A stretch of 7,909 bases of DNA from JAICIG01 sp035532215. GTDB taxonomy: Bacteria > Planctomycetota > Planctomycetia > Pirellulales > JAICIG01. Below are positions 1-5,349 of the stretch, piece after piece (the first letter of the stretch is position 1; each line of letters begins with the position of its first letter). The stretch lies in NCBI GenBank assembly GCA_035532215.1, contig DATKRK010000234.1, positions 1-7,909 on the forward strand, in the 5' to 3' direction. Made by a program: the position numbers and the translations under genes. Under the pieces are notes generated by a model. That model did no database searches and was not told the DNA's origin. It was given only the letters and a program-made list of their open reading frames with translations.

Positions 1-6
1 CCTACC

Positions 7-57
7 CCCGTTGGGCGCCTCGCGGCCGCCGATGGCGGCCGCGAGGCGCCCATCGGG
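7..57. repeat. Long GC-rich inverted repeat (hairpin)
   Basis: The arms at 7-30 and 34-57 are complementary over 24 positions, with a single mismatch (T11 with T53) and a 3-base loop (GAT, 31-33). The inner 18 base pairs, plus T12-A52, are perfect. The right arm is followed by five A residues on the + strand, and no U tract follows on either transcript strand, so this is not a standard intrinsic terminator. It could be a bidirectional RNA hairpin or an interspersed repeat. The gene to its left is outside the window. Confidence 0.8.
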
Positions 58-83
58 AAAAACGGACGCGCGTCGAACAAGTT

Positions 84-103
84 CCCAGGCATAAATGCCT
101 GGG
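84..103. repeat. Short palindromic repeat, CCCAGGCAT type
   Basis: CCCAGGCAT (84-92) and ATGCCTGGG (95-103) form a perfect 9-bp stem around AA. A degenerate relative occurs at 3918-3935 in this same window, which supports an interspersed repeat family. From memory, palindromes of this kind are common between genes in planctomycetes. The loop is very short, so in RNA the top pairs would open. Confidence 0.65.
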
Positions 104-190
104 CTACGCAAAAGTTGTGGCCGAAGACGATCCGGGAAATCCGGCGGAAAAGATGTGAAGAACAACAAGGGGCTAGCGCCCAGCCTACGT

Positions 191-219
191 TTGACACGCT
201 GCTAGAATTCAAATGAGAT
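191..219 (+). promoter_or_regulatory. Candidate sigma70-type promoter for the DUF2007 gene
   Basis: A perfect TTGACA (191-196) is followed after 17 bases by TGAGAT (214-219), a poor -10 match at 3 of 6. Transcription would begin near 226, leaving a leader of about 30 bases to the ATG at 257. The -35 box and spacing are good and the -10 is weak. Confidence 0.35.
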
Positions 220-256
220 ATCGCAATGCCCGTTGAGCATGCCTGAATGCGCTCTC

Positions 257-886
257 ATGTCCGACCAGCCGACTGAAATCTACGCCGCGGCCACGTCGTT
301 CGACGCATACGAATTGAAGAATCTGCTGGCCGAAGAAGGCATCGACGCCTTGGTGGTCAACGACAACGTTCAAGTTTTGGCGGGCGAACTGCCGTTGGGT
401 TGGGCCACGGCGCGCGTGCTGGTGGCGAACGAACACGCCGAGCAAGCGAGGAAGCTTGCCGAAGAGTTCGACCGCCAAACGGTCGCCGCCCATCGCGAGC
501 GACGAGCAGAAAGCGTCGAACCCCGCGTGACGCCTGTTACACTGGCAGTCTGCCCTCGTTGCGGCCGGCCGCGAACGGCCGTTTGCCCGATCTGCCAGAC
601 CGCAGGCGCGCATTTCCTGAGCGGCGACATGCCCCCGACGGACCAGGAAACCGGCGAGCCGCAACTCTTGATCTGCCCGATCTGCGACGAGCCGTTCGAA
701 CCGGGCTATCTGCCGCGCTGTGAATGGTGCGGCCACGAGTTCCGCCGCGAGCCCCCAACCGCGGCGCCTGCCGAGGAGGCGGAAGCCGAAACGGAACCGC
801 CGAACCTGCGAGTGATCGCTGCGGCGGTCGGCATGGTTGCCGTGATTGCAGCGGTGTTCGCCTATTTCGTCTGGCTGTTCCGCTGA
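257..886 (+). CDS. DUF2007 domain protein with zinc ribbons and C-terminal membrane anchor
   Basis: This is a 209-residue protein. Residues 6-72 match the DUF2007 fold (putative signal-transducing domain; short alpha/beta unit with pattern YxAxxxxxAxxLKNLLxxEGI). Two zinc-ribbon-like clusters follow: C99-x2-C102 with C110-x2-C113, and C140-x2-C143 with C155-x2-C158. An acidic Ala/Glu/Pro linker (about 165-182) leads to one transmembrane helix (about 185-206) ending in LFR. The layout predicts a tail-anchored protein with its domains in the cytoplasm. In-frame starts also exist at 233 (TTG) and 239 (ATG). I chose 257 because DUF2007 proteins usually begin a few residues before this motif, although no start has a good Shine-Dalgarno site. 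The biochemical function of DUF2007 is not established; metal binding or ligand sensing is inference. The gene is convergent with the next one, with one base between stop codons. Confidence 0.85.
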   Translation: MSDQPTEIYAAATSFDAYELKNLLAEEGIDALVVNDNVQVLAGELPLGWATARVLVANEHAEQARKLAEEFDRQTVAAHRERRAESVEPRVTPVTLAVCPRCGRPRTAVCPICQTAGAHFLSGDMPPTDQETGEPQLLICPICDEPFEPGYLPRCEWCGHEFRREPPTAAPAEEAEAETEPPNLRVIAAAVGMVAVIAAVFAYFVWLFR

Positions 887-887
887 A

Positions 888-1403
888 TCAGACGATAATC
901 TCACTCAAAGCCCGAAACTCGGGATCGGAGCGGATCGGATCGAAGTCGGACTCGTCGTGGATCCGCTCTCGGAACTCCGGATCCATCGCGATCGCCCGCG
1001 AGAGATAGCTCAAAGCCTGCTGCTTTTTGCCGGCCAGGCTCCAGTAGCAGGCCAGATTGTAAGGCACCACGGCCTCTTCGGGGGCGACCTCTTCGGCCCG
1101 CTCCAGCGCTTCAATCGCCAGATCCAACCGACCCAGGCGTTTTTGACACCAGCCCAATGCCATCCAAACGCGGAGATTGCTGGGCTGCAGATCGGCCGCT
1201 TGTTCCAAGGGGGCGATCGCGTCGCGGTAGCGCTGGAGCGAACGCAACGCCTCGCCCGTCAGGTACAACTGCTGGCCGCGAAAGGTCCCCGGCTCCTGGA
1301 TGCGATTCAACAATTCCAGCGCCGCCTGGGGCATCTCGAGTTCCAGATAACCCTCGACTTCGCGCAGAATTCGCTGCAATCGGATCCGGTTGCCGCCCGT
1401 CAC
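888..1403 (-). CDS. Small tetratricopeptide-repeat protein
   Basis: This 171-residue protein is almost wholly helical repeats. Recognisable TPR units lie at about 43-76, 77-110 and 111-142, with the usual Gly/Ala/Pro positions (for example LGWCQKRLGRLDLAIEALERA and YNLACYWSLAGKKQQALSYL). A less clear repeat comes before them (10-40). The tail DESDFDPIRSDPEFRAL is the short cap often seen after the last TPR in bacterial proteins. There is no signal peptide or membrane segment, so it is likely a cytoplasmic protein-protein interaction scaffold; its partner is unknown. The GTG start is supported by GGGAGGA (complement of 1413-1419) nine bases upstream, and a promoter candidate lies further upstream. 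Its stop codon faces that of the DUF2007 gene across one base. Confidence 0.88.
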   Translation of the reverse strand: MTGGNRIRLQRILREVEGYLELEMPQAALELLNRIQEPGTFRGQQLYLTGEALRSLQRYRDAIAPLEQAADLQPSNLRVWMALGWCQKRLGRLDLAIEALERAEEVAPEEAVVPYNLACYWSLAGKKQQALSYLSRAIAMDPEFRERIHDESDFDPIRSDPEFRALSEIIV

Positions 1404-1452
1404 GGTTCAGCTTCCTCCCTGTCGGATGCCTCGTCTCGCCACTCTCATTGTG

Positions 1453-1481
1453 ATTCTACTCACGAGTCGGGCAAATCCCAA
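1453..1481 (-). promoter_or_regulatory. Candidate sigma70-type promoter for the TPR gene
   Basis: Read on the minus strand, TTGGGA (complement of 1476-1481) is followed after exactly 17 bases by TAGAAT (complement of 1453-1458). The -10 matches consensus at 5 of 6 and the -35 at 4 of 6. The start point would be near 1446, giving a leader of about 43 bases to the GTG at 1403 that includes the strong ribosome binding site. Confidence 0.45.
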
Positions 1482-1529
1482 ATGCCAGCTTTTCGGCGCC
1501 GACCGAACTGATAGCCCGCGTTCGATTAA

Positions 1530-1547
1530 CGGCAAAAATTTTCGCCG
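1530..1547. promoter_or_regulatory. AT-centred 18-bp palindrome, possible operator
   Basis: CGGC, an A/T run and GCCG form an 18-bp palindrome with one mismatched pair (A1534 with C1543). It lies about 50 bases upstream of the proposed TPR -35 box. The AT-rich centre within GC-rich DNA and the dyad symmetry would suit a dimeric regulator's site, but no regulator is encoded nearby. It could be chance. Confidence 0.25.
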
Positions 1548-1607
1548 GTCCGCGTCTGGATTGAAATCAACCGAGCCAAGAGTCCATCGCGCCGCGAGCG
1601 GCTGCAT

Positions 1608-1695
1608 GCGTTCGCGGCGGCGAACGCTCGATAGGATTCGAAGCTGTGCGAGCCGCCCGGGCTTGCCTTCGGAGCGCTGCCAGGCGGCAGCCCGG
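1608..1695. repeat. Two hairpins downstream of the HDOD gene
   Basis: GCGTTCGC (1608-1615) and GCGAACGC (1620-1627) form an 8-bp stem with a 4-base loop. A second stem pairs 1657-1667 with 1686-1695 (10 pairs, bulge at T1664 or the adjacent T, loop 1668-1685). Both lie just past the HDOD stop codon on the minus strand. No U tract follows either stem, so they could slow or stabilise RNA ends but are not standard intrinsic terminators. The rest of 1404-1701 shows no gene. Confidence 0.4.
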
Positions 1696-1701
1696 CGCGA
1701 G

Positions 1702-2622
1702 TTAATTCACGGGCTGAACGGCTTCTTGATAGCTGGCCGCCAGGGATTTCGCCGGAACGGAAATCTTCAGCAGCGGAGCGAAATCATGGAATTCGTGGTC
1801 GATTTTTTCGAGGAATTCCAGGGCCGACGGCCCCCCCGCCGGGCACAATTGCTGGAAGCCGCGATCGAACTGCGCACATTCGTGCCAACCTTCGTCGGCG
1901 CCCGCCGGCAACAAGGCCGACAAGGCCACGGCCAGCCGGCCGGGAGGGGTCTGTGGGTCGCTGAGCATATCGTCGAGCGTCGTGTGGTGCTGGATCAGGG
2001 TGATGAATTCCTCGGGCAGATTCCATTGCTGACCCATGCGCACCGCCGCATCGTAGTGCGTCCAGCCGAATCGCTCTTTTTCGAGTTGCGAAAGCCGCAC
2101 CTTTCCCCGCTCGCGCATTTGGAGCATTTCGACGTAATCGTCGGGCAGTTGCTTCGCCAACAGCGGCACCGCCATATCTTGCAACAGCGCCGCGGCAAAC
2201 GGCTCTTCGGCCTCGCGCATGCCCAACAGCTTGCCGAACGAGCGGGCGAACAAGGCCCGCCGCAGCGAGTCTTGCCATAGGCTCTTCAGATCGAAGGGAC
2301 CGCACTTCGGGTTCGGCATCAGGCTGAACACGGCGCTCCACAGGGCGAAGTTCTTGATAGTGCGAATGCCGACCATCGTGATCGCCAATTTGACGCTGGA
2401 AATCTCACGAGAAAAGCCGAAGTAAGCCGAGTTCACGAACTTCAGCACCTGCCCGGCCAGGCCCGGGTCGGTCTCGATGGGCAAGGCGAACTCGACCGGT
2501 CCGTTCTTGGGATTTTGCGAGAGTTCCAAAAGTCGAATCGCGCTTTGCGGCAAAGCCGGCAATTGGGCGCCTTGGAGAATCCGTGTCAATGCGTGCGGTG
2601 AATCGGTTGCCAACTCGGCCAT
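1702..2622 (-). CDS. HDOD domain protein
   Basis: The 306-residue product carries an HDOD domain over about residues 14-212. The hallmark N-terminal segment is clear: LPALPQSAIRLLEL, then the DPGLAGQVLKFVNSAYFG block (52-69) and the VGIRTIKNFAL block (84-94). HDOD domains are relatives of HD phosphohydrolases that usually lack catalysis and act in signalling, chemotaxis-like or stress pathways. Here the HD motif equivalent reads LLQDM (Q148-D149), so the metal-binding His is absent and hydrolysis is unlikely. HH at 212-213 is retained. The C-terminal 90 residues are helical with no second domain that I recognise: no receiver, GAF, GGDEF or kinase part. The ATG start has a weak GAGG eight bases upstream. 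The gene stands alone, divergent from the dehydrogenase. Its partner and signal are unknown. Confidence 0.9.
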   Translation of the reverse strand: MAELATDSPHALTRILQGAQLPALPQSAIRLLELSQNPKNGPVEFALPIETDPGLAGQVLKFVNSAYFGFSREISSVKLAITMVGIRTIKNFALWSAVFSLMPNPKCGPFDLKSLWQDSLRRALFARSFGKLLGMREAEEPFAAALLQDMAVPLLAKQLPDDYVEMLQMRERGKVRLSQLEKERFGWTHYDAAVRMGQQWNLPEEFITLIQHHTTLDDMLSDPQTPPGRLAVALSALLPAGADEGWHECAQFDRGFQQLCPAGGPSALEFLEKIDHEFHDFAPLLKISVPAKSLAASYQEAVQPVN

Positions 2623-2878
2623 CTTCGGCGCCTCGTCGTTACTTGGAAGCGTAAATTATTGCTGCGGTTTCGATAAGAGACGCTCAGACGCCCTGCCGAA
2701 TCCGCAATCTCCTGGCTCTGCAAAGCTAGGACACGACTTGTTGCGCGGCAAGCGGCTTTCACGGCCCTCGCGGCTCGCGGCTTGTGCGATCGTTTCCGGC
2801 CGTCGGGCCGGCGCAACGCTTGAACCCCGGCGCTGCGACCGATATCTTCGCACTTTGACGCACCTCCAGGAGAAACAG
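2623..2878. other. Divergent intergenic region between HDOD and dehydrogenase genes
   Basis: This 256-base spacer must hold the promoters of both divergent genes. The frame of the dehydrogenase stays open upstream through it, but the ribosome binding site at 2868-2872 and the family start exclude an extension. For the HDOD side, AATAAT (complement of 2655-2660) resembles a -10 box about 33 bases from the ATG but has no -35 at the right distance. I see no repeats or RNA genes here. Confidence 0.5.
2820..2848 (+). promoter_or_regulatory. Candidate promoter for the dehydrogenase gene
   Basis: TTGAAC (2820-2825) is followed after 17 bases by TATCTT (2843-2848), each matching consensus at 4 of 6. 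The start point would be near 2855, about 24 bases before the ATG, leaving room for the AGGAG site. The spacing is ideal and the boxes moderate. Confidence 0.35.
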
Positions 2879-3757
2879 ATGAGCGCCGTAGGATTCATCG
2901 GTCTGGGAACGATGGGCGGGCCGATGGCCCGAAATCTCATTCGCGCCGGGCATTCGCTGACGTTTTGCTCGCGCCGCCCGGAAGTCGCGGCGGAATTTAC
3001 CGCCCTGGGCGCCCGCCACGTCGCCACCGCCGCCGAAGCCGCCCGGGCCTCGGAATTCACGATCTCGATCGTCACGGCCGACGCCGACGTAACCGACGTC
3101 GCCTTGGGCCCCGGCGGCGTGATCGAGGCGGCGGCGCCGGGCAAATGCTTCATCGACATGAGCACGATCGGGCCCGCGACGGTGCAGCGGATTGGCGCGC
3201 GCTTGAGCGAGGCCGGCATGGGCATGCTCGACGCCCCCGTCTCCGGCGGACCCGGCGGCGCGGCGGCCGGCACGCTGGCCATCATGGCGGGCGGCGCCGC
3301 GGCCGATTTCCAGCGCTGCCGCGGCGTGCTCGAAGCACTGGGCAAGCATTTGTTTCACGTCGGGCCGCTCGGCGCCGGGCAGACGATCAAGCTGGTCAAC
3401 CAGTTGATCGGCGGCGGCATCATGGCGCTCGTCGGCGAAGGCTTTGCGCTGGCCCAAGCAGCCGGCGCCGATTTGCAGGCGATGATCGACGTCGTCAAAG
3501 TCTCCAGCGGAAACTCGACGCTGTTCGAGGCTCGCGCCGAAAAGTTCGTGTTGGCCGACTCGTACCCGGCTTACTTCACGACCGAGCTGATGCGCAAAGA
3601 CCTGGCGCTGGCGCTCGATCTGGCCGAGGCGCATCAGGTGCCGCTGCCGGTCTCGGCGGCCGCCTTTCAGCTTTACACCGAGGCCATGAACCAGGGGCAC
3701 AAGGCCGACGACTTCTCCGCCGTGGCCAAAGTTTGCCGGCGCGCGGCGGGCTTGTAA
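2879..3757 (+). CDS. NAD(P)-dependent beta-hydroxyacid dehydrogenase (3-hydroxyisobutyrate dehydrogenase / tartronate-semialdehyde reductase family)
   Basis: This 292-residue protein is full length for the family. The N-terminal Rossmann domain begins with GFIGLGTMG (G8-x-G10-x2-G13). The substrate loop DAPVSGGPGG (118-127) follows FIDMSTIGP (91-99). The catalytic lysine is K171 in GAGQTIKLVNQ, and the C-terminal helical domain carries MRKDLALAL (238-246). The enzyme would oxidise or reduce a short beta-hydroxyacid/semialdehyde pair in the cytoplasm. Substrate cannot be settled from sequence: 3-hydroxyisobutyrate (valine breakdown), tartronate semialdehyde (glyoxylate/glycerate) and succinic semialdehyde are all possible. 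The residues after the second strand are SRR (31-33), and an Arg there is compatible with NADPH use (inference). The ATG is supported by AGGAG (2868-2872) with a 6-base spacer. No pathway genes adjoin it, so context does not help. Confidence 0.93.
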   Translation: MSAVGFIGLGTMGGPMARNLIRAGHSLTFCSRRPEVAAEFTALGARHVATAAEAARASEFTISIVTADADVTDVALGPGGVIEAAAPGKCFIDMSTIGPATVQRIGARLSEAGMGMLDAPVSGGPGGAAAGTLAIMAGGAAADFQRCRGVLEALGKHLFHVGPLGAGQTIKLVNQLIGGGIMALVGEGFALAQAAGADLQAMIDVVKVSSGNSTLFEARAEKFVLADSYPAYFTTELMRKDLALALDLAEAHQVPLPVSAAAFQLYTEAMNQGHKADDFSAVAKVCRRAAGL

Positions 3758-3775
3758 ACCCGGCGAATTCACCCG

Positions 3776-3783
3776 CCCAGGCA
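3776..3783 (+). repeat. Left copy of 8-bp direct repeat (probable target duplication)
   Basis: CCCAGGCA stands directly before the left inverted-repeat end at 3784. The same 8 bases stand directly after the right end at 3918-3925. Their exact adjacency to the ends of the element fits a target-site duplication made at insertion. Confidence 0.6.
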
Positions 3784-3917
3784 GGTAGTGTCTTGAAGTT
3801 GAGTTGGGGAGCGGCAAGTAGACACTAACCCGAAGCGCAAGCGAGGCAGAATCGGCTCATTTCCTCGCTGGCGCTTCGGGTTAGTGTGGGCGACCAACTC
3901 AACTTTAAGACACTACC
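3784..3917. mobile_element. MITE-like non-coding element with nested inverted repeats
   Basis: The element is 134 bp. The outer arms at 3784-3807 and 3894-3917 are complementary over 24 positions with one mismatch (a G-T wobble in RNA). The inner arms at 3822-3846 and 3863-3887 are complementary over 25 positions, also with one mismatch, around a 16-base loop (3847-3862). Short unpaired segments separate the two stems. No ORF of its own is present, so movement would need a transposase supplied elsewhere. The inner-arm sequence containing CGCTTCGGGTTAGTGT is, from memory, frequent between genes in planctomycetes. An 8-bp flanking duplication hints at, but does not prove, a transposase family such as IS256 or IS1595. 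The transcript would fold into a long two-part hairpin 26 bases after the dehydrogenase stop and could affect RNA stability. The alternative is a repeat-type RNA element amplified without transposition. Confidence 0.72.
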
Positions 3918-3941
3918 CCCAGGCATGGATCCTGGCATGCC
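3918..3941. repeat. Right direct-repeat copy inside a degenerate CCCAGGCAT palindrome
   Basis: CCCAGGCA (3918-3925) is the right copy of the direct repeat. It runs on into a segment closely resembling the hairpin at 84-103, with one G missing from the right arm: CCAGG (3919-3923) can pair with CCTGG (3931-3935) around 7 bases. The element thus seems to sit at the left edge of an older copy of the small palindromic repeat. Confidence 0.5.
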
Positions 3942-4032
3942 CGCCATCTGCGCCGTAGAATAAGCGGAACCGGGCGGCCGCGGGGCCGTTCTCCTATCTT
4001 TTCGGCCGGAATTCAACCAAGGGAGCCGGGCC

Positions 4033-5349
4033 ATGTTAACGACTTGGTTCGTGGCGGGGGTGATTGCGTGCGGCCAGGCGGAATCTGCCGCTGAAAAGCC
4101 CAAGGCCGACGCCGCTTCGCGAGAACAGGCTGACCTGGCGGCCCAGGTTCGCAAGCTGGTGATCCAACTCGACGCGCCGGAAAAGGCCAGTCGCGACGCC
4201 GCAGAAAAGAAGCTGCTGGAGCTGGGCGAGGCGGCGCTCGAATTCCTGCCGGAAAAATCCGATCGCATGGCGGCCGGCGTGGCCTTGAAGCTCGACGCCA
4301 TTCGCGCCCATTTCGAGCGCTCGCAGGCCGAGAATTCCGTCAAAGGCACGACCGTGACGCTCAAAGGAGACGCGCTGCCGTTGTCGAAAATCGTGGCCGA
4401 AATCAGCGAGCAAACCGGCAACAAGATTTACGATCTGCGCGAGGAGTTCGGCCAAGACGCGACCGATCCGGAGCTGAAAATCGATTTCGACAAGACGCCG
4501 TTTTGGGCGGCGCTCGACCAGATTCTGGATCAGGCCGATTTGAACGTCTACAACTTCGCGTCGGAAGAAGGCGTGGCGATCGTCAACCGCGACGGCTCGC
4601 CGCTGCCGCGGTTCTCGCAGGCCGCCTATTCCGGCGCGTTCCGCTTCGAGGGAACCGAATTCGTCGCCCGCCGCGATCTGCGCAACCCGGAGAGCCACAC
4701 GCTGCAGTTGATCGTCGAGACCTCCTGGGAGCCGCGCTTGCAGCCGATCGTGATTATGCAGCCGGTCGACGGGTTGGCGGCCGTCGACGATCAGGGCCAA
4801 GACGTTCCGCTGGCGATGACGGGCAACGAGTTGGAGTTTCCCATCGACTCCGACATGCGGTCGGTCGAATTGCCGGTGCTGTTCGATTTGCCCGATCGCA
4901 GCGTGAAGAAAATCGCCAGCCTCAAAGGCAAGCTTTCGGTGCTGTTGCCCGGCAAGCAGGAAACGTTCCGCTTCACGGGCTTGGAAAAGGCCAAGAAAGT
5001 CGAGCGCCGCAAGGCGAACGTCACGGTGGTGCTCGACGAAGTCCGCAAGAACAACGCCGTTTGGGAAATTCGCGTGCGCGTGGTGTTCGACAAGACTTCC
5101 GGCGCGTTGGAATCGTATCGCGGCTGGGTGTTCAACAATCCGGCGTTTCTCGAATCGGGCGGGAAGGAAAAGGAAACCGTTCGCTATGCCGCCATGGAAA
5201 CGACCCGCGAAACGGAAAACGAAGTCGGCATGTCCTATCTATTCGACGTCCCCGGCGGACTTAAAGGCTACACTTTCATATACCGCACGCCGACGACCAT
5301 CGTCAGCATGCCGCTGGAATATGAATTGAAGGACCTGGAGTTGCCGTGA
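4033..5349 (+). CDS. Exported protein with HEAT-like and secretin/STN-like N-terminal regions
   Basis: The product has 438 residues. A hydrophobic N-terminus (residues 2-13, FVAGVIAC) is followed by a polar Ala/Glu/Lys stretch. VIAC-G could be a lipobox with Cys13, but the usual N-terminal Lys/Arg are missing, so lipid attachment is uncertain. Residues 35-75 (LVIQLDAPEKASRDAAEKKLLELGEAAL, split over 42-69) resemble a HEAT-like helical repeat found in planctomycete proteins. Residues 105-185 follow the pattern of secretin/STN short domains: VTLKGDALPLSKIVAEIS, KIDF, then FWAALDQILDQADL and VAIV. Residues 195-435 are predicted beta-rich and include an LIVETSWEPRL segment; I cannot assign them a named fold. 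The protein probably acts outside the cytoplasm in assembly or binding. The ATG has AAGGGAG (4019-4025) with a 7-base spacer. The 3' end overlaps the parvulin gene by four bases. The specific function is unknown. Confidence 0.82.
   Translation: MLTTWFVAGVIACGQAESAAEKPKADAASREQADLAAQVRKLVIQLDAPEKASRDAAEKKLLELGEAALEFLPEKSDRMAAGVALKLDAIRAHFERSQAENSVKGTTVTLKGDALPLSKIVAEISEQTGNKIYDLREEFGQDATDPELKIDFDKTPFWAALDQILDQADLNVYNFASEEGVAIVNRDGSPLPRFSQAAYSGAFRFEGTEFVARRDLRNPESHTLQLIVETSWEPRLQPIVIMQPVDGLAAVDDQGQDVPLAMTGNELEFPIDSDMRSVELPVLFDLPDRSVKKIASLKGKLSVLLPGKQETFRFTGLEKAKKVERRKANVTVVLDEVRKNNAVWEIRVRVVFDKTSGALESYRGWVFNNPAFLESGGKEKETVRYAAMETTRETENEVGMSYLFDVPGGLKGYTFIYRTPTTIVSMPLEYELKDLELP

Larger units (their letters stand above)
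1..256. other. Intergenic region rich in small inverted repeats
   Basis: No convincing coding sequence lies here. A 7-codon frame starting at 213 has no support. The stretch holds a long hairpin (7-57), a 9-bp-stem hairpin (84-103), a small GGGC/GCCC stem (170-173 with 178-181) and a consensus -35 box at 191. The two small stems are each followed closely by CTACG (103-107 and 185-189), which suggests related interspersed repeat units rather than unique regulatory DNA. That relationship is an inference. Confidence 0.6.
3758..4032. other. Intergenic region carrying a MITE-like element
   Basis: The 275-base gap between the dehydrogenase and the STN-like gene is about half filled by an inverted-repeat element with flanking direct repeats (3776-3925). 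The remainder, 3942-4032, is GC-rich, shows no gene or clear promoter, and ends with the AAGGGAG ribosome binding site (4019-4025) of the next gene. Confidence 0.6.

Noticed and set aside
7..57. Hairpin as a rho-independent terminator
   Set aside because: No U tract follows the stem on either strand: the + strand has A residues after it and the minus strand reads a G-rich stretch.
213..236. Seven-codon upstream ORF before the DUF2007 gene
   Set aside because: It has no ribosome binding site or recognisable leader-peptide features, and ATG frames of this length occur by chance.
1407..1607. 66-codon minus-strand frame upstream of the TPR gene
   Set aside because: It overlaps the proposed TPR promoter and palindrome, lacks a ribosome site and family features, and has Arg-rich composition typical of a chance frame.
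1390..2280. Plus-strand open frame of 296 codons opposite the HDOD gene
   Set aside because: It is a shadow of the HDOD coding sequence. It starts inside the TPR gene's 5' end, crosses intergenic palindromes and shows no recognisable domain.
2477..2878. N-terminal extension of the dehydrogenase by 134 residues
   Set aside because: The frame happens to be open, but the family begins a few residues before GFIGLGTMG, AGGAG precedes the ATG at 2879, and the extension would overlap the HDOD gene antisense.
2759..3817. Minus-strand open frame of 352 codons opposite the dehydrogenase
   Set aside because: The + strand frame has a complete dehydrogenase with all motifs and a good ribosome site. The antisense product is low-complexity Arg/Gly/Ala/His and runs into the MITE-like element.
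3784..3917. Nested inverted repeat as an intrinsic terminator or CRISPR fragment
   Set aside because: There is no U run after the outer stem and no repeat-spacer periodicity. The flanking duplication fits insertion better, although the fold could still affect the 3' end of the dehydrogenase message.
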